Shown here: positions 7,254-14,200 of the stretch, piece by piece
How positions within the stretch are numbered: position 1 is the stretch's first letter
Layout of the letters: each line of letters opens with the position of its first letter
From: DSWT01 sp035415725
GTDB taxonomy: Bacteria > Chloroflexota > Anaerolineae > B4-G1 > SLSP01
DNA: 17,137 bases
Reading direction: 5' to 3'
NCBI GenBank assembly: GCA_035415725.1
Contig: DAOOGN010000094.1
Span: forward strand, 1 to 17,137
The notes under the pieces: generated by a model
The model's input: the letters and a program-made list of their open reading frames with translations, nothing else
What the model was told of the DNA's origin: nothing
Database searches by the model: none
Made by a program: the position numbers and the translations under genes

Positions 7254-10200
7254 TTACGGCGATACGGCACCCTTCACACCCTGACCGCTCATAGCTGACT
7301 GCTGATTACTGGTTGCTAAAATCCCGCGATGTTCGGGTATTTGATTGAGAAACACACCCATTATGCTGGCGGGCAACTGTGCGGCGCGCGCCTGGAGCAG
7401 GCCGCGGGCGCGTTCCAGTATCGCCACGGCGCGAGGGTCGTCAAGCGCGACGAGAGCCTGGTAACAATGCCAATGAGCGCGCAGCGGACGAGTGACACCC
7501 GGCGGCAATGGATCGTGCTCCAGCCCGCTCAACGCTTCTGCAAGAACCGCGCGCGCCTGCGTTGTATCGCGGCGTGCAGCCCAAAGTTGCGCTAATGCGC
7601 TCAAACCTATGATCAACGGCTCTGGACGGTCGAGACTGCGCCATGTTGCTGTCGCCTGGGTGATGTGAGCAAGCGCCGCGTCTACGTCGCCCTGCGCTTG
7701 TGCGATTAGCCCGAGCGTGTATTCCGCCTGGGCCGCACGCAAAGGCGCGTTTACCTGCTGCAAAGTTACCAGCCCTTCCTCTGCATATCGTTGCGCCCGC
7801 TCGAACTCCCCCCGATCCAGCGCCGCCCAGCTCAGGCCTAGCGCAGCGATGGCGGCGCCCCACCGGTCATTGGCCTCATGGCACAGTGTCATCGCTTCGG
7901 TATAGGCGGTTTCGGCGGCAACGTAATCGCCGAGTTCGTAGGCAATGCTGCCGAGGTTGTTGTGGCTCAAGCCCTGCGCGCGCCGATCCCCGATGGTGCA
8001 GCGTAGTTCCAGGCTGTGTGTATAATGTTCTTGCGCCGCCAGCAGGTTGCCTTCCCGCTGCGCGATGATGCCAAGAATATTGTAGACATCGGCTTCCCCG
8101 CGCCGATCTCCCAATTCCTGGCAGAGCGCCAGGCTTTGTCCCAAATAGTCTCTGGCGGCAGCATAATTCCCTTGATTCCAGGCCACGTTCGCCAGCCCTT
8201 GCAGGCTATCGGATAACACAGTTTTGGCACCGGCGCGTTCTGCCGTAGCGCGGGCGCGTTCATACAAGAGATGGGCCTCGGGCAGCAGCTCCTGGCGCCG
8301 CAAGGCATAGCCCCATTGGCGTAGCCCCGCAGCGGACAGGATGTCATCCCCTGCCATTTGCGCCAGAGATACGGCGCGTTGGGCGGTTGCAGCGGCAGTG
8401 GCGTAATCGCTGGTGGCTTCGGCGAAATGCGCCTGTCGCAGGGCGACTTCGATCTGCCGTTGCACGGTGCTGAATTCTGCCGGGCCATTTTCCACCAAAT
8501 CCGCCAGTTCATGCAGGAGCGCCTGTTGTTCCTCACGGCGACTTTGCAGATCGCAGGTGGTTTCCAGCCCGCACAGAAAATCATACATCGCCGCGGGTTG
8601 CTCTGGATGGCCGGCCAGATGCGTCTGCGCTATTTCCAGCCCGCGTCGGCAGAGGGTGAGCGTTTGTTCTTGGGCGAAGATCTGTTGGGCTCGCTGAGCA
8701 GCCAGGCGCAAATATTGGATGGCGCGCGGCCATTGCTGCGCCAGATCGAAATGATAGGCGCATACACTGGCCAGGTCGCCTGCTCCGGCGGCGGTTGTGT
8801 AGCGGATCTCCGTTACTGCGCCGAGCCGTGCGTGGAGCAGGCGGCGCAGCGGCGCGGGGATGCTTTGGTAAAGGGCGCTGCGGATTTTGTCGTGCGTGAA
8901 GTCCCAATCGCTGCCTGCCGGGCGTACCAACTGTCGCGCGTGCCATTCGGTCAGCGCCGTCGCCGCCGTTTCCGCTGCACACTCTCCGGCCTCCGCGAGT
9001 AACGTGCTGTCAAAGGGGCGTCCATAAGCCGCTGCCAGGGTGAGCAGATACAGACTCGTTTCATCGAGATGCTCGGTGCGTTGCACAATGAGGTCTTGCA
9101 CCCTGGCGGGCAAGTCGAGCTCGGCTACATCGCCGGCCCATTCCCACCCGGCAGCAGCAGGAGTGAGAAGACCCTTTTCGCGCAGCGCGGACAGGATTTG
9201 GGCGATAATGAAAGGATTGCCGGCGCTCTCCTGGTACAGGTAGGCTGCCAGCGATGCGCTGTCTTGGGCGGTGAACAGGCGGTGGGTCAGTTGGATCACG
9301 TCTTGTGCCGTCAATGGCGGCAGGGTATGGAGATCCAGCAAGCCGTTGTGATCCAGGTCGCGTCGCAGTTGGGTAAGGGGATGATCGGCCGGCGTCTCTT
9401 CAGGGCGATAGGTGCCCACCAACCAGAAGGGGACGTCAGCCAGGCTGTGCACCAGGTAATGGAGGAGATCGAGGGTATCGGCATCGGCCCAGTGTAAGTC
9501 GTCCAGAAAAAGCACGCCATTTTGGCGATAGCGGTCATGTCCAGGGCGAGGCTGCGTCAAGGTACGCAGCAGCGTGGACACGGCATTAAAGAGTGTGGCG
9601 CGTTCCGGTTGAACCTGTCGTGGTGCGCTGGCGCACAACTCAGGGAACAGCCACGCCAGGTCCTGCGAGGCCCCCGACGGGAGTGAGGCCCAGGCGCTCA
9701 CGGGAGAATGTTGCAGGTAGAGCCGCAGGGCTTCGTAGATTGCCTGATAGGGGACAGCACGGTTGTACTCATAGCAGCGCCCGGCGAGGATCAATCCGCC
9801 TTGTTCGGCGATGAAGCGGGTGACTTCGTGCATCAGGCGCGTTTTGCCGATGCCGGCTGGGCCGGCTAGCAACGTCAATCCGCCGTTTGCGCCGCGCCGG
9901 GCGGCGTCCCAACGGGCGAGCAGCCAGGCGTGAGTGTCGGCGCGGCCCACCAGCGGCAGGGTTTTGGGGTTGAGTGGCGCAGCCGAGGTGTCCGACGGCA
10001 ACCACGCCGCGTCCAACGTCGCGTCGTCGAGAAGACGTTGGTGCAGCACTTCGGTCTCCGGAGTAGGAGAGACACCCAATTCATTGGCCAGTATCTGGCA
10101 ACATTGCTCATATTGTTTGAGTGCGGCACTGCGCTGTCCGGCAAGGGCCAGGAGCAGCATTTTGTGACGGTGCGCCTCTTCGCGCCAGGGATCGAGGGCT

Positions 10201-10742
10201 AGCAGCCGATCAGTATAGTCCAGCCCGGTCTCAATTTCACCCCGCTGCGTATGCCACGTGAGGAGGAGATGCAGCGCGGTGGACATTTGCTGTCGCCAGC
10301 GTTCGCGCTCGATGACCAGCCACATCTCGAACTCCGGGCAATCGTCAAGGTACATCCCGGCCATAAAGTCGTCGCGATAGAGGGCGACAGCCTCGGTCAG
10401 TGCAGCGGCGTCGGCGGGCGCACGGGTCAATGTGGTGAAAGCGCTTATGTCCAGCCAGCAACTTGCCACGTTGAAGGTCACCGTCTCGCGGTCAGCGCTG
10501 ACGCAGTTGGGGAGCAGGGCGTTGAAGTTGTGCAGCACGCGGCTGAGGTTGCCGCGTCCCCGCGCTTCGGGTTTATCCGGCCAGAAGAGATCGGCCAGGT
10601 GGGCGCGGGGCTGCGGCTGGCCTTGCGCTGCCAGGTAACAAAGCAAGGCCAGCGCCCGGCGCGATTCGAATCCCTGCACGGGCTGACCGGCGTGTTCTGC
10701 GCGCACCGGCCCTAAAAGGTATAAGCAATTCTTGAAACTCAT
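7254..10742 (-). CDS. SARP-type transcriptional regulator (wHTH-BTAD-AAA-TPR)
   Basis: Predicted 1162-residue regulator. The N-terminus (about 1-95) is an OmpR-type winged helix opening LYLLGPVRAE. It is followed by a bacterial transcriptional activator domain (about 100-245, ending ELGVSPTPET). An AAA/STAND-like ATPase follows, with Walker A GPAGIGKTR (Lys300) and Walker B LFLDDLHWADAD (Asp414/415). The C-terminal part, from about 700, is TPRs of the tetratricopeptide/12 type (repeated GDRRxxGxxxNxLGxIA). The ATG at 10742 is chosen because the DNA-binding domain starts right after it. A GTG at 10814 would add 24 residues and overlaps a candidate promoter. The final ~12-15 residues (SNQQSAMSGQ...) are encoded by heptanucleotide repeats at 7281-7315. 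It is divergent from the small protein and surface-protein genes, which are its natural candidate targets. The effector it senses is unknown. Confidence 0.9.
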   Translation of the reverse strand: MSFKNCLYLLGPVRAEHAGQPVQGFESRRALALLCYLAAQGQPQPRAHLADLFWPDKPEARGRGNLSRVLHNFNALLPNCVSADRETVTFNVASCWLDISAFTTLTRAPADAAALTEAVALYRDDFMAGMYLDDCPEFEMWLVIERERWRQQMSTALHLLLTWHTQRGEIETGLDYTDRLLALDPWREEAHRHKMLLLALAGQRSAALKQYEQCCQILANELGVSPTPETEVLHQRLLDDATLDAAWLPSDTSAAPLNPKTLPLVGRADTHAWLLARWDAARRGANGGLTLLAGPAGIGKTRLMHEVTRFIAEQGGLILAGRCYEYNRAVPYQAIYEALRLYLQHSPVSAWASLPSGASQDLAWLFPELCASAPRQVQPERATLFNAVSTLLRTLTQPRPGHDRYRQNGVLFLDDLHWADADTLDLLHYLVHSLADVPFWLVGTYRPEETPADHPLTQLRRDLDHNGLLDLHTLPPLTAQDVIQLTHRLFTAQDSASLAAYLYQESAGNPFIIAQILSALREKGLLTPAAAGWEWAGDVAELDLPARVQDLIVQRTEHLDETSLYLLTLAAAYGRPFDSTLLAEAGECAAETAATALTEWHARQLVRPAGSDWDFTHDKIRSALYQSIPAPLRRLLHARLGAVTEIRYTTAAGAGDLASVCAYHFDLAQQWPRAIQYLRLAAQRAQQIFAQEQTLTLCRRGLEIAQTHLAGHPEQPAAMYDFLCGLETTCDLQSRREEQQALLHELADLVENGPAEFSTVQRQIEVALRQAHFAEATSDYATAAATAQRAVSLAQMAGDDILSAAGLRQWGYALRRQELLPEAHLLYERARATAERAGAKTVLSDSLQGLANVAWNQGNYAAARDYLGQSLALCQELGDRRGEADVYNILGIIAQREGNLLAAQEHYTHSLELRCTIGDRRAQGLSHNNLGSIAYELGDYVAAETAYTEAMTLCHEANDRWGAAIAALGLSWAALDRGEFERAQRYAEEGLVTLQQVNAPLRAAQAEYTLGLIAQAQGDVDAALAHITQATATWRSLDRPEPLIIGLSALAQLWAARRDTTQARAVLAEALSGLEHDPLPPGVTRPLRAHWHCYQALVALDDPRAVAILERARGLLQARAAQLPASIMGVFLNQIPEHRGILATSNQQSAMSGQGVKGAVSP
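7281..7315. repeat. Heptanucleotide tandem repeat inside the regulator's 3' end
   Basis: Five consecutive 7-nt units on the + strand: CTGACCG, CTCATAG, CTGACTG, CTGATTA, CTGGTTG. They share CT at positions 1-2 and mostly CTGA. They lie in frame with the last codons of the regulator and encode its low-complexity tail. They resemble short tandemly repeated repetitive (STRR) heptamers known from cyanobacteria. Confidence 0.6.
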
Positions 10743-10788
10743 ACCATTGCGCGCTTTTGCGAAGGATTTGCGAAGAGTTGTTGAGTAT

Positions 10789-10816
10789 AAGATAGCATAG
10801 TTGCGTGAAGTCACAA
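10789..10816 (-). promoter_or_regulatory. Candidate promoter for the SARP regulator
   Basis: Reading leftward, a TTGTGA -35 (complement of 10811-10816) and a TATCTT -10 (complement of 10789-10794) are separated by 16 nt. The start site would fall near 10780, upstream of the ATG at 10742 and downstream of the GTG at 10814, which supports the shorter protein. The -35 sits in the first units of the heptamer repeat tract. Sigma-factor preference in this organism is unknown. Confidence 0.25.
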
Positions 10817-10901
10817 GTCACAAGTCGCGAGTTGCGAGTTAGGAGTTGCGAATGGCGAATAGCGAATGAGCGATTGACTTGTCACTCATTACTCATCACT
10901 A
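10804..10901. repeat. Heptanucleotide (STRR-like) tandem repeat tract
   Basis: Fourteen 7-nt units run in register across 98 bp, for example TCACAAG, TCACAAG, TCGCGAG, TTGCGAG, TTAGGAG, TTGCGAA, TGGCGAA, TAGCGAA, then GTCACTC, ATTACTC, ATCACTA. Neighbouring units differ at one to three positions. ACAAGTCA (10813-10820) and TGACTTGT (10875-10882) are exact reverse complements, so the ends can pair. The tract fills most of the divergent intergenic region between the regulator and the small protein gene. Confidence 0.75.
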
Positions 10902-10907
10902 CATCTT

Positions 10908-10913
10908 GAGGAG
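10908..10913 (+). promoter_or_regulatory. Shine-Dalgarno supporting a TTG start
   Basis: GAGGAG lies 6 nt before the TTG at 10920. It makes the 77-codon reading frame credible despite its rare start codon and directly follows the heptamer tract. Confidence 0.6.
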
Positions 10914-10919
10914 AAGGCC

Positions 10920-11153
10920 TTGTCAAACGAGCCGCATTATCAGGCTTATGTGCTGCGTTGCTGGCGGGAGCCGCCTGCGCAGCCCGGCGATGCGCCCACG
11001 GATTGGCGGTTCGCGTTGGAGCCGGTGGCGCAGGCGCCGCAGCGGTATGGGTTTAGTTCGCTGGAGGCGGTGTTTGCGTTTTTGCGGGAGGCTTTGGAGC
11101 GCTTTCCAATGTATGACGATCATTCTTGTGCTTTAGATCACCATTTGACCTGA
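10920..11153 (+). CDS. Small conserved-looking protein of unknown function
   Basis: A 77-residue protein starting with TTG behind a good ribosome binding site. I do not recognise a named domain. The sequence reads YQAYVLRCWRE, then a short Pro/Asp-rich loop, then WRFALEPV, and finally a GFSSLEAVFAFLREALERF amphipathic helix. A beta-hairpin plus helix fold is plausible. Similar short YxxYLLRxWRE...GFxSLEALxxFL proteins are, from memory, common near large regulators in Chloroflexota; this needs a search. It is cytoplasmic by appearance: no signal peptide and one Cys in the core (Cys14) plus one near the end. It is divergent from the SARP regulator and 112 nt upstream of the surface-protein start, so it may be co-transcribed with that gene. 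Confidence 0.65.
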   Translation: MSNEPHYQAYVLRCWREPPAQPGDAPTDWRFALEPVAQAPQRYGFSSLEAVFAFLREALERFPMYDDHSCALDHHLT

Positions 11154-11265
11154 GTTGTTGTTTACAAGACCTGGCAGGTTTACATAAGGCGCGGTTAGCG
11201 AAAAGCCGACGTTAAAAGCGGAGACCATCGTGCTGCGCGATCTGGCGACTATTAAGAGGGACACG
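11154..11265 (+). other. Leader between the small protein gene and the surface-protein gene
   Basis: The region contains GTTTACA twice, 18 nt apart (11160-11166 and 11178-11184), flanking a short inverted repeat ACCT-GGC-AGGT (11170-11180). TTTACA could be a -35 element, but no good -10 follows, so no promoter is called. The paired motif could be an operator for the divergent regulator. Confidence 0.3.
11254..11260 (+). promoter_or_regulatory. Ribosome binding site deciding the surface-protein start
   Basis: AAGAGGG lies 5 nt before the ATG at 11266. The in-frame GTG at 11230 would add 12 charged residues in front of the signal peptide and has no comparable site. Confidence 0.55.
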
Positions 11266-14200
11266 ATGAAACAAGATCGGCTATTCCAAAATATCGTGGG
11301 GCTGGTTCTGATTGCAGGACTGGCCTGGTTGACCACGTATCCGGTGCAAGCTGCCGGGACATTGCGCTACGTCTCCGCTACAGGAGCCGATACCGGCGCG
11401 TGTACCAATCCCGCCGCGCCGTGCAAGACAGTGCAGTACGCCATTGACCAATCCGTCTCCGGCGACGAGCTCCGCCTGGCCGGCGGGACTTATGGCGTGG
11501 CCTCCATCAGCGGCAAGAGTCTGACGCTCAAAGGCGGTTACGCGGCGGATTTCAGCAGCCGCGACCCCGCCGTGAATCTCACGACGCTGAATGGCGACGG
11601 GTTCAATACGGTGCTTACCGCCTACGGGCAATCGGACGCTTTCATTGATGTGACACTCGACGGGCTGCGCCTGGTCAACGGCGGGATGTGGGGCGGCAAC
11701 AGCGCCGCGGGAGGCAGCACGCGCTATGTCAACCTGACCGTGGAGAGCTGTGTGTTTCAGAACAATTCCGGCAACAGCGGCGCGGCCGGCGGCCTCTATC
11801 TGATGGAGAGCAACGCCGTCATCCGCGCCAGCCAGTTCCTCACCAACACGAGCACGAGCCGGGGCGGCGGCATCTACCTCTACGGCTCACGGATAGACCG
11901 TTACACGCTGACGCTGGAGGACGACCTCTTCCAGGGCAACCGGGGCGCTTATGGCGGCGGCATCTATCTGTGGGGCGGGATGCTCACGCTGCGCGACAAT
12001 GTCTTCGTCAACAACACCGCCACCGATGTGGGCAGCCAGTATGACGCTTATATGGTTGGCGGCGGCTTTTATATTGACGATTCGCAACTGCTGATGCAGC
12101 GCAACCTCATCCGCAACAACACGGCGACGCAGGGGAGCGGCGGGGGCGGCGTCATCGCGGTGGATCGTTTTATGGTCGACCCCGGTGTGACGCAGCAGTT
12201 GGAGAACAACGTCTTTGTGGGCAACACGCTCGGCAACGCGGCCCGTTATGGCGCGGCGCTGCTCTTTTCGGATGCAGAAGCCACGCTGGATTCCAACACG
12301 CTCAGCGCGAACACCGGCGGCGACGGCAGCGCGTTGACGTTGGTGGAAGATTCGGTTGTCGCGGTGCACAACAGCATTGTCGCCAACCAGATCACCGGGA
12401 TGACGGTATACACGGACAGCGAACTGACGGTAGACGGCATTTTGTGGTACAACAATACGCAGAACACGCACAACATCGCTGGCAGCGTCGTATTGAGCCA
12501 CGAGTACACCGGCAATCCCAACTTTACGGCAGACGGCTACCACATCAGCGCCGGCTCCGCCGCGCTGGGCCGCGCCGTCGGTGTGACCCTGGCCGACGAC
12601 GTGGACGGCAACGTCCGCCCACAAGGCGCCGTTGCCGATTTGGGCGCGGATGAATTGCTGGACGTGGGCCTGGGCGTGAGCAAGCAGGCCAGCGCCGCCG
12701 CGTTCTATCCGAGTTCAACCTACGTCTACACCATCACCGTCTTCAACGACGGCGTCAATCCGGCGAGTACCCTCACTCTGGCGGACGATTTGCCGCCCGA
12801 ACTGCGCGCCACAGCCGTCAATATCTCGGCGGGAAGTTGTGTACTCAACACGGCCTGGGACGGCGCGACGACGTGCAGCGTGGGGCCGCTATCCGCCGGG
12901 AGCAGCGCGCAGATGTTGCTGACGGTGGAGACCACCGCGACGACCGGCGGCGCGATGCTGCGCAACGTGGTCACGGCGACCGCTACGGAGACGCAGAACG
13001 GCGCGACGCTCGATACCCCCTTCCATACCTGCCAGGCGCGGCTGAACGCTGCGCCGACGGACTATGCCACCGTGCAGGCGGCGATTGACGCGGCGACGCA
13101 TCCCACCGACGTGGTGAAAATCTCCGGCGTGTGCGCCGGCGCACAGGATGTGGACGGGCTGCGGCAATTGGCTTACCTCGACCATTCAGTGACGCTGCAA
13201 GGCGGCTGGAACAGCGACTTCACGGCGTGCGACCCGGCGCTCTATCCCACCACGCTCAACGCATTGGGCCTGGGGCGGGTGCTGTACGTCCACACCGGCG
13301 TCAGCGCGACGGTGGAAGGGCTGAACATCACCGGCGGGGACGCGGCGGGGTTGGGCGGCGCCGGATTGACCGTGAATGAGGGCGCGGGCGGCGGGCTGTA
13401 CGCGCAATACAGCGCGCTCACGGTGCGCAACGCGGCCATCTATGGCAACTATGCCTCGACGGCCGGCGGCGAGGGCTATGGCTACGGCGGCGGCATCGCT
13501 ATCTACAACGCCGCGCTCACCGTCACGAATAGTCTTATCCGCGAAAATGTGGCCTCGCTCAACAGCAACGGGGCCGGCGGCGGGCTGTACCTGCAGCAAG
13601 ACCAGTTACGTTCCAGCGGCCACTACGATGTCGTCATCCAGGATTGTCAGATTCTCACCAACACCGGCTCGGTCGCGGCGCACGGCCTGGGCGGCGGGGT
13701 CAAGATGACGTATTCCTACTATGGGGACGTCGCGTTAACCGACAATCTTATCCGGGGCAATCGCGCCGCCGGCGGCGCCGGCGAGGGCAAGGGCGGCGGC
13801 TTTTATTGCAGCAACTCGATCAACAGCACTGCGACCCGGCTGGCTGGAAACCAGGTTCTCTACAACGAGGCGGCTTCCGGTGCTTTCTCTGGTTATGGCG
13901 GCGGCGTCTATGCCGACACCTGCAATATGGCCTTGAACAGTAACACGATCCAGCACAACCGCGCCGCCTACACGAATCATAGCGATTACGCCGGGTACGG
14001 CGGCGGCGTGTACGTGACCGGCGGCAGCGCCTATAGCGCCAGCGAGGGGATGTTCACGCGCAACGATATCGCCTACAACGCCGCCAATCCGCTCGGCCAC
14101 GGGCTGGGCGGCGGGATGTATCTGGCTTCGTCGGCCGGCATCGGGACGCCGCTGGCGCCTCAGAGTGCGCTCAACGGGGAGCGACTGCGCTTCAACACGG

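Noticed and set aside
7254..10742. LuxR-family (MalT/LAL-like) ATPase regulator
   Set aside because: The DNA-binding domain is an N-terminal OmpR-type wHTH with BTAD; no C-terminal LuxR helix-turn-helix is visible.
10743..10814. Longer regulator starting at GTG 10814
   Set aside because: The extra 24 residues precede the normal start of the wHTH domain and overlap a candidate promoter and the heptamer tract.
10804..10901. CRISPR-like array
   Set aside because: The repeat period is 7 nt with no spacers and the units drift progressively. No cas genes are present.
11230..11265. Surface protein starting at GTG 11230
   Set aside because: It would put 12 charged residues before a normal signal peptide; the ATG at 11266 has a better ribosome binding site.
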